Assembly: GCA_029855935.1 (NCBI GenBank)
Contig: JAGSHN010000031.1
Location: forward strand, 73,650 to 137,649
Direction of reading: 5' to 3'
DNA: 64,000 bases
Origin: Candidatus Thorarchaeota archaeon
Lineage (GTDB): Archaea > Asgardarchaeota > Thorarchaeia > Thorarchaeales > Thorarchaeaceae
Below are positions 8,364 to 17,257 of this stretch, in pieces; position 1 is the first letter of the stretch; the number at the start of each line of letters is the position of its first letter. Made by a program: the position numbers and the translations under genes. The notes beneath the pieces are model-generated. The model ran no database searches and was not told the origin of the DNA. It worked only from the letters and a program-made list of their open reading frames with translations.

Positions 8364-10490
8364 TCACGTGGCCTCGGATGGGACGACGAGAAACGACCGG
8401 GAGTCCGTTGAAGCAACAATCCGCCCCCGACTATCGAGTATGACAAGGCGAAGAACACATCTCTCAGATGTCCGGATGCTCTCTCTACTGACCACGAGGG
8501 GAGGAAAGTCATCAGAGGTGAAGGTCAGGCTCTCTGAGTCGGAGGGGTATAGGATGCCCTCGGTCCCCGCGAGAGGCTGATCCCGAGATGAGGACAGAAG
8601 TTCCACCCTACAGGGGGCGGACTGTATCGATGCGCCACCAGTGTCGATCTTCCCGCGAAACAAGACCGGCGTCTTGCCACGCACATAGGAAACGGTGGCG
8701 AGGGGCTCAATGAAGAGGCGAGGAATGGACGTGGAGAAACCAGCCCTGAGTTGAGTCACTCCCTCACCCATTCGTGCAGTCACGCTGACCGAGTACTCTT
8801 GCGGCTCAACGGCAGTATCAAAGGCCGTCGGCTCTACGATGGTCTGACGAGGGGCGAGGCTAAGAGGACCGACAGAATGCTTCTTGACAATCAAACCCCT
8901 TGCATCGGTCACTAAGCAGACAAGTGATGAGACCGTGATCTCGTGGGCCGTCGTGTTGCGAAGCAATATCGACAGGCGGGCTGTTGTCCCGGCAATCACG
9001 TGGTCTGCACTGAGGAGAAGTCTCAGTTCGAGACCTTGATGCCAGCGCAACCAAGTGGGTAGCATGGGCGCGCCGCCAACAGGATCGCTGGCCCATTCTC
9101 CTATCCAGTCTTGTGCCGTCTTGGCCAAAGAGCGAATCAGAGAGTCCACATCCAGTCCGGACCGCGCGTAGAACGTTAGGACAAGGTCTGCGGGCGTCGT
9201 CCGTGAATGCCAGAGCTCGCTCCCAAACACGGATACGAGGACTGGTCTCAGAAGGGGGCTCTGCAGCACTCCCATCTGGTCCAGCTCTTCACCAATGAGA
9301 TAAAGTAGAGATGTGAGGGCGTCGCCGAGCGTTCGATGGGCGAGTACGTGACCTGTCCCGTTATCGTTGACGTTGGGATCTCTTGTCGGTCCCTGATTGT
9401 AGAGAGCAGCCATCAGGGGGTCTTCGTCGATCGTGGCAGGTGCGAACGGTCCGTTCAGACCCGCCAATATCGCGCTCGTGCAGTTCGTGATAAGAGAAGC
9501 AGTGTCGACACACGGGACCTCAGACCCTGCCACGAGCGATCCAAATGCCCTCACAGCAAGTCCCTGAAGCAGTGCCGCGATGGCCACAGTCCGTGTGACT
9601 GATAGTTGAAGGTCAAAGACCTGAACTCTGACACCCCCGCCCTGGCGCTCAAGCACTATGCAGGCGCCCTTATCGCTTGGAGAGACCGATGATGCTGAAC
9701 CCATGTCATCTCTAGTCAGCGGCGGTACAACGGGAAATCGTCCGCCGCTATCAAGGCTATACTGATGATATAGTCGCAGCGAACGCACGCAACCCTCTGC
9801 CTGCAGCTCGGTATCAGGACCCAGGCTGACATCACAAGTGGGACGAGAGGCCACTATAGGCGAGTTGACGGAGAGGGCAATGAGGTGAGGAAGAAAATCG
9901 CGGAAGATGTTGTATACTGCCCTCCGTGTCAGCTGGTCGGCGTGAGGACCAAGCACTATGTGACGCTCTCCGAAGGACAACCGTTGGTCGTGTGACATCA
10001 CGGGATTGAGGCCCAGCGGGAGAAGCACCACATCCACGGTATGTTTGAATGCCTCCCATACGCTGCGGAGGAGGGCACGTAACCACCAGTCAAGCTCGTT
10101 GAATGAGGAACAGGTGGGAGTTGAGATGATTGGATGTGCAGGACCGTCGGGGGACGACCCAATCTCACATTCAAAGATGCCATAGGATGCCACGCTCCCG
10201 TCAGGAAGAGCATAGCGGACACGTCCTGTGATTCGAGGTCTGACTGAGCTCGGCGAGAGCACCGTTGCTGTACGGAATCGACTCCTGACAGACTTCAAGG
10301 ATGATGTCCTGGCCGCCTCACCAATGAGGGACGCGAGGGTGTTGGCCAGTGATGGGACAGCGGGCAGTATCTCCCCGATTGTGAGCGGCGTGCCATCGGC
10401 GTGGGTGATCTGAGGCTCAATCTCAATCCTGTGGGGAAATGGCAGCCCAATCTCCCCACGGCCTTCGGTCGGCGGAGTTCCAGCGCTCAA
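8364..10490 (-). CDS. GCS2-like (glutamate-cysteine ligase family 2) domain with C-terminal beta-sandwich extension
   Basis: This is a 708-residue protein with a TTG start. The N-terminal ~450 residues resemble the GCS2 carboxylate-amine ligase family: RIEIEPQI near residue 22, LGLNPVMSHDQRLSFGERH near 155-180, and the hallmark LIALSVNSPIVASR near 205. The last ~230 residues look like two beta-sandwich (CARDB/Ig-like) domains, with alternating hydrophobic strands around ARLSILLRNTTAHEITVSSL and EYSVSVTARMGEG. I know of no standard family with this architecture. If the ligase fold is active it would join an amine to a carboxylate using ATP; the actual substrate is unknown. It stands alone, downstream of an unrelated small gene. 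Confidence 0.65.
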   Translation of the reverse strand: MSAGTPPTEGRGEIGLPFPHRIEIEPQITHADGTPLTIGEILPAVPSLANTLASLIGEAARTSSLKSVRSRFRTATVLSPSSVRPRITGRVRYALPDGSVASYGIFECEIGSSPDGPAHPIISTPTCSSFNELDWWLRALLRSVWEAFKHTVDVVLLPLGLNPVMSHDQRLSFGERHIVLGPHADQLTRRAVYNIFRDFLPHLIALSVNSPIVASRPTCDVSLGPDTELQAEGCVRSLRLYHQYSLDSGGRFPVVPPLTRDDMGSASSVSPSDKGACIVLERQGGGVRVQVFDLQLSVTRTVAIAALLQGLAVRAFGSLVAGSEVPCVDTASLITNCTSAILAGLNGPFAPATIDEDPLMAALYNQGPTRDPNVNDNGTGHVLAHRTLGDALTSLLYLIGEELDQMGVLQSPLLRPVLVSVFGSELWHSRTTPADLVLTFYARSGLDVDSLIRSLAKTAQDWIGEWASDPVGGAPMLPTWLRWHQGLELRLLLSADHVIAGTTARLSILLRNTTAHEITVSSLVCLVTDARGLIVKKHSVGPLSLAPRQTIVEPTAFDTAVEPQEYSVSVTARMGEGVTQLRAGFSTSIPRLFIEPLATVSYVRGKTPVLFRGKIDTGGASIQSAPCRVELLSSSRDQPLAGTEGILYPSDSESLTFTSDDFPPLVVSRESIRTSERCVLRLVILDSRGRIVASTDSRSFLVVPSEAT

Positions 10491-10648
10491 TCACAGTGCC
10501 CCCGTCATCTACGTGGCACGTGGCCCGTACAAGAGGTCCGTCACGAGGCGGACAGACAGCAGATGATGGCCACTCGTTGTCACATCACTCTATGGGAGTC
10601 CACTGAGTACGGGACCGACCTTTATTATCTTTGCTCGCACGGGGGATG

Positions 10649-11077
10649 CTACTCGCTGGCAACGAGCCCGAAGACCTCCTTCACCTTCTCACTGATCTCC
10701 CGAAGACGATACCACACGGAGTCGCGGCCCCTTCTCTCAGCAAGCATGACGAAGAGTATCTGATAGTCAAACTCTGTGATGTCCTTGAGTAGGACTAGAG
10801 CTCGGTCATCTATGAAGTGGCTTCGATTGACACGACCGTCACGGAACCTGATGGCTAGGGGACGCAGAGCCTTCTCCGCCCGGTCGAGCTTCCTGATTGC
10901 CTCACGGAAATTCTTGTCAGGATCGCCCATAGCGTAGCCGCCGACAAGGGGGGTCATTCCTGCGCCGAGCGAGCCTCGCCCAATCTCGTCTAGAACATCC
11001 ATCGTTTCCTGAAAGTATGCGTACGCGTCAGAGAGACACTTCTTTATTCCGTACAGGACACGCGCACGGTCTGTCAT
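10649..11077 (-). CDS. Conserved-looking helical protein of unknown function
   Basis: This 142-residue soluble protein is almost wholly alpha-helical by composition. It has a glycine-rich loop near residues 33-50 (GRGSLGAGMTPLVGGYAMG) between helices. The middle holds several charged amphipathic helices (FREAIRKLDRAEKALRPLAIRFRDG). I do not recognise a family. It lies between the GCS2-like gene and dppF, 108 bases from the latter, and could be read through from the dppDF transcript. Confidence 0.6.
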   Translation of the reverse strand: MTDRARVLYGIKKCLSDAYAYFQETMDVLDEIGRGSLGAGMTPLVGGYAMGDPDKNFREAIRKLDRAEKALRPLAIRFRDGRVNRSHFIDDRALVLLKDITEFDYQILFVMLAERRGRDSVWYRLREISEKVKEVFGLVASE

Positions 11078-11185
11078 TGAAGACCCCCGGGCAAGACTGT
11101 GAGAGGGAGAAAGACAGCAGAACTGAAGAGGGGCGGGTCAGATGACCGCGCCCTGCTCATCAGTACTTTACTCTCGTCGACGCAC

Positions 11186-12250
11186 CTAGAGCTCCATCTC
11201 ACCCAGCTCACCAGCAAAGTGGCAAGCGACGTGATGACCGTTGCCCATATCGCGTTCAACGGGTATCTCTCTGGTGCAGATCTCCTGCGCGTATGGACAA
11301 CGCGGGTGAAACCTGCAACCACGTGGGACATTGATTGGGCTCGGGGGCTCGCCCTTCAGCGACTCGACACGACGCTTGACTGTCGGATCTCCAGACGGGA
11401 CTGCAGAGATCAGAGCGCGCGTGTAAGGATGCTGGGGGTTGAAGGCGACCTCGTGAGATGGGCCAATCTCCATTATCTTGCCAAGATACATGATACCGAT
11501 TCTGTCTGCGATATAGGTTGCGACAGCAAGGTCATGTGTGATGAACAGATACGTCAGACCAAGCTCCTCGCGCAGCTTGAGCAGCAGGTTCAATATCTCG
11601 GCACGGATTGAAACGTCTAGCATCGACACCGGCTCGTCGGCGACCATGAACTCCGGGTGGAGAATGAGCGCGCGTGCGATGGATATGCGCTGGCGCTGCC
11701 CGCCTGACAGCTCATGCGGATATCTGTCAATGTAGTCCTCTGCGGGAGTGAGAGCGACACTCTCAAGCGCCTCAAGGACACGCTCCCTGCGCTGACTGGG
11801 AGTGAGCTGAATCTTGTGGACAGTGAGTGGCTCGGACACGATGCTGTAGATGCTCTGCTTGGGGTTGAGAGACTCGTATGGATCTTGGAAGGTGATCTGC
11901 ATTCGCTTCCGCAGTTCCTTCATCTCATTGCGGTCAAGAGTACCGAGATCGATTCCTGCATATATCACCTCACCATCGGTCGGGGGCTCAAGGTACAGAA
12001 TGCACCGTCCAGTCGTTGTCTTGCCGCAGCCGGACTCTCCTGCGAGAACGAGAATCTCTCCCTTCTTGATGTCAAAGCTCACCCCGTCGACTGCCTTCAC
12101 GTACAGCTCCTGTTTGTAGAGCAATGACGAGAGAAACCCTGTGTTGACAGGGAACCATTTCCTTAGATTCCGCACTTGGATGAGAGTCTCGCCTGGGGCT
12201 ACCTCCTGGGCCTCCGTGAGATACCTGCTAGTCTGTGGAATTGCCATCAT
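11186..12250 (-). CDS. dppF: Peptide/nickel-type ABC transporter ATP-binding protein (DppF-like)
   Basis: This 354-residue ATPase has Walker A GESGCGKTT at residues 71-79, a Q-loop in TFQDPYESLNP, the signature LSGGQRQRISIARAL, Walker B FMVADEPVSMLD, and the C-terminal oligopeptide-transporter domain with the cysteine motif CRFHPRCPYAQEIC, which in the family can hold an Fe-S cluster. It energises import together with DppD, whose stop codon lies 3 bases before its ATG ATG start, so the two are clearly co-translated. The permeases are encoded elsewhere in the window. Confidence 0.93.
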   Translation of the reverse strand: MMAIPQTSRYLTEAQEVAPGETLIQVRNLRKWFPVNTGFLSSLLYKQELYVKAVDGVSFDIKKGEILVLAGESGCGKTTTGRCILYLEPPTDGEVIYAGIDLGTLDRNEMKELRKRMQITFQDPYESLNPKQSIYSIVSEPLTVHKIQLTPSQRRERVLEALESVALTPAEDYIDRYPHELSGGQRQRISIARALILHPEFMVADEPVSMLDVSIRAEILNLLLKLREELGLTYLFITHDLAVATYIADRIGIMYLGKIMEIGPSHEVAFNPQHPYTRALISAVPSGDPTVKRRVESLKGEPPSPINVPRGCRFHPRCPYAQEICTREIPVERDMGNGHHVACHFAGELGEMEL

Positions 12251-12253
12251 CCA

Positions 12254-13243
12254 TCACTCCAACTCTACCTTCAGCTTGCCCTTCAGCTCCTCAGCGAAGT
12301 GACAGGCCACCCATCTGCCGGGTTCAATCTCCTCGAAAGCCGGCTCTTCTCTCTTGCATATGTCCTGAGCGTACGGACAACGCGGATGGAACCTGCAGCC
12401 GGGCGGTGGGTCAATCAGATCTGGCGGAGAACCCGGGATGGACGTGAGAGTCTTCTTCTCAGCCTTTACCATACTTGGAATTGCTCCCACCAGTCCGGTC
12501 GCGTACGGATGCACCGGCTCCTTGAACACCGACACCACGTCGGCCAGCTCTGCAATTCGACCGGCGTACATGACCGCGACCTTGTCACACGTTTCAGCAA
12601 TGACGCTCAGGTCGTGCGTGATGAGAATCAGTGAGAGGCCGAGGTCCTTCTGAAGCTTCTGCATCAGCTTCAGGATCTGGGCCTGAATAGTCACGTCGAG
12701 CGCTGTCGTCGGCTCGTCGGCAATCACGAGGTCCGGATTGCACGCGAGGGCCATAGCAATCATTGCGCGCTGACGCATCCCACCGCTGAACTCGTGTGGG
12801 TAGTTGTGGATCCGGCCAGGGTCGAGTCCGACCATCTCGAAGAGCCGTGCCACTCTGTCCAGGGCCTCTTCCTCAGTCACGTTCTCGTGCATCAGAATGG
12901 CCTCAGCAATCTGTTCCCCAATCTCGAAGACAGGGTTCAGTGCGTTCATCGCGCCCTGGAAGACTATGGCCACGTTCTTCCATCGGATGTCACGCATCTC
13001 GCGCGGAGTCTTTCGCAGCAGGTCTTCGCCCTTGAAGTAGATGTTACCACCGACAATGTTTGCAGCCGGCGGAAGAAGCTGCATTATGGAATAGGCAAGA
13101 GATGACTTTCCGCAGCCTGATTCACCTGCCAGTCCTATGGACTCTCCCGCCTCCAGCTGAAGCGAAACGTTGTCCACAGCCTTGACAAGTCCGCGCTTGG
13201 TTGAATAGTACATTCTTAGGTTCCTTATATCAAGCAGAGGCAT
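12254..13243 (-). CDS. dppD: Peptide/nickel-type ABC transporter ATP-binding protein (DppD-like)
   Basis: From the ATG at 13243 this is a 329-residue ATPase starting MPLLDIRNLRMYY. It has Walker A GESGCGKSS, signature FSGGMRQRAMIA, Walker B DLVIADEPTTALD, and the C-terminal CRFHPRCPYAQDIC motif. I chose 13243 because it fits the family and follows GGAG; the frame is open to a GTG at 13300, which would put the start within about 30 bases of the TATA box at 13329 and make the mRNA nearly leaderless, so the longer form cannot be excluded. It forms a two-gene unit with dppF. Confidence 0.92.
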   Translation of the reverse strand: MPLLDIRNLRMYYSTKRGLVKAVDNVSLQLEAGESIGLAGESGCGKSSLAYSIMQLLPPAANIVGGNIYFKGEDLLRKTPREMRDIRWKNVAIVFQGAMNALNPVFEIGEQIAEAILMHENVTEEEALDRVARLFEMVGLDPGRIHNYPHEFSGGMRQRAMIAMALACNPDLVIADEPTTALDVTIQAQILKLMQKLQKDLGLSLILITHDLSVIAETCDKVAVMYAGRIAELADVVSVFKEPVHPYATGLVGAIPSMVKAEKKTLTSIPGSPPDLIDPPPGCRFHPRCPYAQDICKREEPAFEEIEPGRWVACHFAEELKGKLKVELE

Positions 13244-13328
13244 CTTCTCAATCTCCGCCGGAGCTCTATAGCAATGGTAGGGTGTCTTGTCTGTCTGCAC
13301 CCATTGCGTGGGGTGCTTCTCGGTCGGC

Positions 13329-13339
13329 TTAAATATATT
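13329..13339 (-). promoter_or_regulatory. TATA box for dppD-dppF
   Basis: TTAAATATATT on the plus strand reads as an A/T-rich TATA box (AATATATTTAA) on the minus strand, predicting a transcript start near 13303, just upstream of dppD. Confidence 0.65.
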
Positions 13340-13436
13340 CCCTTTGACGACCTCGGCTTTGCACTCGGTTCACAGTTGCAACGTACAGCTGTCGAAATGC
13401 GTAAAAGTAGGAATGGCGAGGATGGCGTGAAGCCTG

Positions 13437-13751
13437 ATGACGATAAGGTCATTTCCAAAGACGCGCAACGAGCCCCGCAAGAGAATACTTCTCATACCTG
13501 TGGTCCTCATTCTTGGAGGCTATGTACTCACTCTTCTTCATCCGGTGTTGGGAACAGGCTTCATCGGCATTCTGCTCGCATTGACGGGGGTGCTCTCGGT
13601 CTTTCTCGTGGGGATGGTCTTTGCTGACATCTGGGTGTCCGCACGGCGGACCAGACAGATGATTGAGAGAAGACAGAGAGAGCTCGCCGACGATAGTGAT
13701 GTGTCGGATGAGGACATTCCCGATCCTTTCCAAGACGAGATGGGCGACTGA
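13437..13751 (+). CDS. Small membrane protein with two hydrophobic segments
   Basis: This 104-residue protein has a basic N terminus (KTRNEPRKR), two adjacent membrane segments at about residues 17-37 and 40-62, and a charged cytoplasmic C-terminal tail ending in a strongly acidic stretch (DDSDVSDEDIPDPFQDE). I do not recognise a family. It lies alone on the plus strand between the divergent dppDF unit and dppC, and might be a small accessory protein of the transporter, though nothing in the sequence shows that. Confidence 0.55.
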   Translation: MTIRSFPKTRNEPRKRILLIPVVLILGGYVLTLLHPVLGTGFIGILLALTGVLSVFLVGMVFADIWVSARRTRQMIERRQRELADDSDVSDEDIPDPFQDEMGD

Positions 13752-14022
13752 GCTCTCGGTATGGTGTCACCCGACAATGGCTGTGTGAACAGAGCCTTGC
13801 TCCCCAAACAACAACAGAGAGTAGGCAGTCATTGTGCTGTTACCGTCAGTGCATACAATGTCTGTGTGTCGTCCGGTGGCGAGATGTCGCAAGATGTTAC
13901 TCAAAGGGGATGAGCGCAGACCGAACTGCTTTTTAGGGGAATTTGTCGGAGCTAGCGCGTTCAGAACTAGTACAAAAGGAACGACGTCTATCTGAACTGT
14001 CGGTCCCTACGGAGGTCAGTCC

Positions 14023-15627
14023 TTGTCCATCAAGAAAGGCAGCTGGAAAGACAGTAACTGGTACGTGAGCCTGACCGGATTCTGGAGAGAGTACAAGAAA
14101 CACAGGATAGGTGTCCTTGGACTGCTTGTGATCGTGATGTTCTTTGGAATGGCAATTGGTGCACCACTCTTGGCCACGCACAACCCCTCGCCCGGAGTGA
14201 AGGTGGCACCACCGTTCCTCGCTCCCGCATGGGTGCAGGTCTTTGACTCGGGCGCCATAAGGAACGGAGAGTATCTGCCTGACCCGAATCTTGACAGAGG
14301 AACAACAACCAGTCATTTGCAGATATATGGAAGCGACACGTACGGGAATGAGTCATCGTTCTCGGGATACTATCACCAGGCCACAAGCGCTGACGACCTC
14401 AACTATATGGCGTTGCAATGGAACCATCATGCTGGTGACAGGCCGAGCTTCAGGTTTCCGTGGCCCTCCGAGAGCGAAACAGAGATGCCTATGACAGAAG
14501 ACTTTGTCTACTTCACGCAGACTCTCGACTGGCCATACGAGCGGATGCCGAAGGATGTCAATGTGTCCTTTGCCTTCTCCACCCATTTCACTGGCGACTT
14601 CGCCACGCACGAGGAGGCTGGCCTGATGTTCAAGGTCTACGTCTGGCTCATCGACTCCTCGGGCAACTGGAAAATGATCTACAAGACCTCGCCACCCTAC
14701 TATGACTATCCCATCACACGAGTCGCAGACCTTAACTGGTTCGACATCGTGGCAGGCTGGAGAGGAATGGTGAAGAACAGCACCAGTGGGACCCAGGAGG
14801 ATCCAGAAGACAAACTGACGCTCGCTGTGGGCCTCGCCCCGTACAAGAACTTCTTCTACTACAATGGGCATTGGGTCTACCGCGAGTGGTCGGGTAGCGT
14901 GGAGGTGAGAGTTTCCCGCCTCTCAGTCTACGTCTACGGCGGATACTTTGGATACCTTGGCACAACGGACAAGGGCGGTGACGCATACTCCCAACTCATC
15001 TACGGTTCCAGAGTGTCACTGACGATTGGACTACTTGCAACAGCACTCTCCACTGCTGTCGGTGTCATAGTCGGCATGGTCGCAGGATACTTCGGCGGAA
15101 AGACCGATGAGATACTGATGCGAATCGTTGACTTTCTGCTCGTCATCCCGGGACTGCCGCTTATGATGGTGCTCGCGGCGTTCCTCGGACCAACCATTGA
15201 GAACATCATCGTCGTCATAGCGATACTTGGATGGACCAGTACGTCACGGCTGATACGATCTCAGGTGCTCGCTGAGAAAAACAAGGCATACGTGGAGTCC
15301 GCGCGTGCCATCGGTGCCTCAGACACCTACATCATATTCAGGCACATCCTCCCCAACGTGACGCCCATTCTGTTTGCAAACATCACGCTGGGCGTCGTAG
15401 GCGCAATCCTCTCAGAGGCTGGCCTCTCCTTCCTCGGACTGACTGATCCGAATGTTCCGAGTTGGGGACGCATGCTCGCCGATGCGAGAGCATCTGGTGG
15501 CTTCAGCAACGGTGCGTGGTGGGTGGTCGTCTTCCCGGGACTGATGATCACTCTCCTGTCGCTGGCCTTCACGTTCGTTGGTCACACACTCGACCAGGTG
15601 CTGAATCCACGACTCAGAGAGCGATAG
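14023..15627 (+). CDS. dppC: Peptide/nickel-type ABC permease (DppC-like) with large external insertion
   Basis: This 534-residue permease is far longer than the usual ~300 residues. The first membrane segment is at residues ~28-50 (GVLGLLVIVMFFGMAIGAPLL), and the BPD transporter domain starts only at about residue 320 (GGDAYSQLIYGSRVSLTIG), with the EAA motif YVESARAIGASDTYIIFRHI near 425. Between them lie about 260 residues rich in aromatic residues and beta-strand patterns that should face outward. Family members have a short linker here. The start is TTG with a strong GGAGGT six bases upstream. It probably pairs with DppB (2.5 kb) and DppDF on the other strand. Confidence 0.9.
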   Translation: MSIKKGSWKDSNWYVSLTGFWREYKKHRIGVLGLLVIVMFFGMAIGAPLLATHNPSPGVKVAPPFLAPAWVQVFDSGAIRNGEYLPDPNLDRGTTTSHLQIYGSDTYGNESSFSGYYHQATSADDLNYMALQWNHHAGDRPSFRFPWPSESETEMPMTEDFVYFTQTLDWPYERMPKDVNVSFAFSTHFTGDFATHEEAGLMFKVYVWLIDSSGNWKMIYKTSPPYYDYPITRVADLNWFDIVAGWRGMVKNSTSGTQEDPEDKLTLAVGLAPYKNFFYYNGHWVYREWSGSVEVRVSRLSVYVYGGYFGYLGTTDKGGDAYSQLIYGSRVSLTIGLLATALSTAVGVIVGMVAGYFGGKTDEILMRIVDFLLVIPGLPLMMVLAAFLGPTIENIIVVIAILGWTSTSRLIRSQVLAEKNKAYVESARAIGASDTYIIFRHILPNVTPILFANITLGVVGAILSEAGLSFLGLTDPNVPSWGRMLADARASGGFSNGAWWVVVFPGLMITLLSLAFTFVGHTLDQVLNPRLRER

Positions 15628-15670
15628 GCGCGGACAGTGTGACGGAGCGGGACTCGCGAGGTCCTGCCTC

Positions 15671-15698
15671 CATCCCTCCTTTTTCTTCTCGTTCCTCT
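15671..15698 (+). terminator. Pyrimidine-rich tract after dppC
   Basis: A CT-rich run containing CTTTTTCTTCTC starts about 45 bases past the dppC stop. T-rich tracts of this kind end transcripts in archaea; there is no clear hairpin. Confidence 0.4.
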
Positions 15699-15802
15699 CA
15701 CGCCAATCAGGTATCCACGACGCCTGACCACGGTGTAGAGATGGCCACTCCCGACCGAGCCGGCTCCTAGATGCGGAGTGAGCACTACGTATGGCCAACT
15801 GA

Positions 15803-15811
15803 TTTAAGTAT
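15803..15811 (+). promoter_or_regulatory. TATA-like box upstream of the HEAT-repeat gene
   Basis: TTTAAGTAT lies about 85 bases before the TTG start at 15893; the leader would be about 60 bases and contains the palindrome GGTCGACC near 15856. Confidence 0.4.
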
Positions 15812-15892
15812 CAAGAAGCTACGCCTACAATAGACAGGATAGGTGCACGACCCCTGGTCGACCATTCTATCAGCACGTCGGAGAGAGTATCT

Positions 15893-17131
15893 TTGTCAGA
15901 AACAAGGCGCCTACTGTTGGAGTTCAAGACGGAACTTGTGAGTAGCCGGGCAAAGAGAGATAGCAGGATAAGGGAGGAACTGATCAAAGCAATCTCCGAT
16001 GTTTCTGAGGTGATACGAGAACGAGCACTGATAGCAGCAATAGATCTTGATGACCCAACAATTGTGGAACACATCATCAAGAGCATGGACGACCCTGATG
16101 ACGATGTACGAATTGCAGCCGCCCAGGCACTCGCGTGGTACCGGCAACCTCGTACCGTTCCGGTCCTCCTAAAGGGCCTGAAGGACCCGAATCCGTGGGT
16201 CAGATCGCACTGCGCGGCAGGACTCTCAAAGCTGATGAGCGGACCCATCTGGGCAAGACTGTCGGAGGACGCTGTTGCCAATCTTGTGGCTGGATTCCCC
16301 GACTGGACAGACGAAGAGATCACCCAGTTTATGGAGCGGATTGGCGTCAATCCGAAGGCGATCGCTAACTATCTGGAGTGGAGGAGCAAGGGCTTCGATG
16401 TCGAGATTGACATGTCAGTGATAGAGGAAATGGAGAGCGGGCCGATTATTCTGGCAGGTGCAGAGGAGGAGGCCCGACCCTCGCTGTCGAGCCAGCTGGG
16501 CGTGCCAATGTCATCTGAAGTTGAGGCAATACTGAGCGAGCTCCCGCGAGAAGTGCTTGAGAAACTCCCACCCGAGGACTTGGCACGGCTGACGCCCAAG
16601 ACTGCAAGGGAGCTTGTGGACTCGCTGACCGCGCCAAGCGCGCCCACGCCGCCAGAGCGGCCAGGGAAGAAGAAAGTGAAGGTGCGCCGCGTCAGGAGGG
16701 TCAGGAAAGTCAAGAAGGGGCCGACAAGAGAAGAGCTGATCGCCCAGCTTCCGCCAGAGGTGAGAGAGGCGATTCCCGAGGAGAAGCTCGATGAACTTGG
16801 GGTCGAGGAGTTACAGGCGCTGATTGCTGCACCGCCTCCGGTGGGCGGCACGGGGGTAGAAGCGGCCGGAGTGCCAGAGGACGAGATGGTCCCAGAGGCT
16901 GAGGCCAAGCCAGTGAAGCGGAAAAGAAAGAAGAAGACCAAGGCGAAGAGCGCTGCAAAGACCCCTGAGGAGGAGAAAAAGAGGCTTCTCACGGAGAAAT
17001 TCGGTGCTGATAAGGCCGAGATACTGGTCAAGGTCCCCGATGAGTTGCTTGGCGACATCCCTGAGGAACAGATCAAGCAGATGGATGTCGACACTCTGAG
17101 CGACTTGGTTCGAGCACTTGGTGTGGAATAG
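15893..17131 (+). CDS. HEAT-repeat protein with three internal 28-residue motifs and basic linkers
   Basis: This 412-residue protein starts at a TTG after GGAGAGAG. Residues ~10-125 form HEAT-like helical repeats (VIRERALIAAIDLDDPTIVEHIIKS.., DVRIAAAQALAWYRQPRTVPVLLKGL, PWVRSHCAAGLSKL). The second half holds three copies of a short motif: ELPREVLEKLPPEDLARL, QLPPEVREAIPEEKLDEL and KVPDELLGDIPEEQIKQM, each followed by a short helix. Lysine/arginine-rich linkers (KKKVKVRRVRRVRKVKK and KRKRKKKTKAKS) separate them. HEAT arrays bind proteins; the basic linkers could bind nucleic acid or membranes. I recognise no named family. The 874-residue gene follows 126 bases downstream on the same strand. 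Confidence 0.75.
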   Translation: MSETRRLLLEFKTELVSSRAKRDSRIREELIKAISDVSEVIRERALIAAIDLDDPTIVEHIIKSMDDPDDDVRIAAAQALAWYRQPRTVPVLLKGLKDPNPWVRSHCAAGLSKLMSGPIWARLSEDAVANLVAGFPDWTDEEITQFMERIGVNPKAIANYLEWRSKGFDVEIDMSVIEEMESGPIILAGAEEEARPSLSSQLGVPMSSEVEAILSELPREVLEKLPPEDLARLTPKTARELVDSLTAPSAPTPPERPGKKKVKVRRVRRVRKVKKGPTREELIAQLPPEVREAIPEEKLDELGVEELQALIAAPPPVGGTGVEAAGVPEDEMVPEAEAKPVKRKRKKKTKAKSAAKTPEEEKKRLLTEKFGADKAEILVKVPDELLGDIPEEQIKQMDVDTLSDLVRALGVE

Positions 17132-17257
17132 GCTCTATGGCGGGTTGGACAGGAACAGACTGATATGCTCCTATGCAGAACAACCGATTGTCAGCTGGCA
17201 GGGAAAGCTGCAATTGGCCAGCCTGATACACCATAGCCATAGTGGTGGGCGCGGGAC

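Noticed and set aside
13752-14022. Possible RNA gene in the 271-base gap before dppC
   Set aside because: Several short repeats but no cloverleaf, no GTTCGA-like T-loop and no box motifs; probably just leader.
16369-17094. 241-residue minus-strand open frame opposite the HEAT gene
   Set aside because: Serine-, glycine- and threonine-rich low complexity, the mirror of the lysine/alanine/glutamate-rich plus gene; no start signal.
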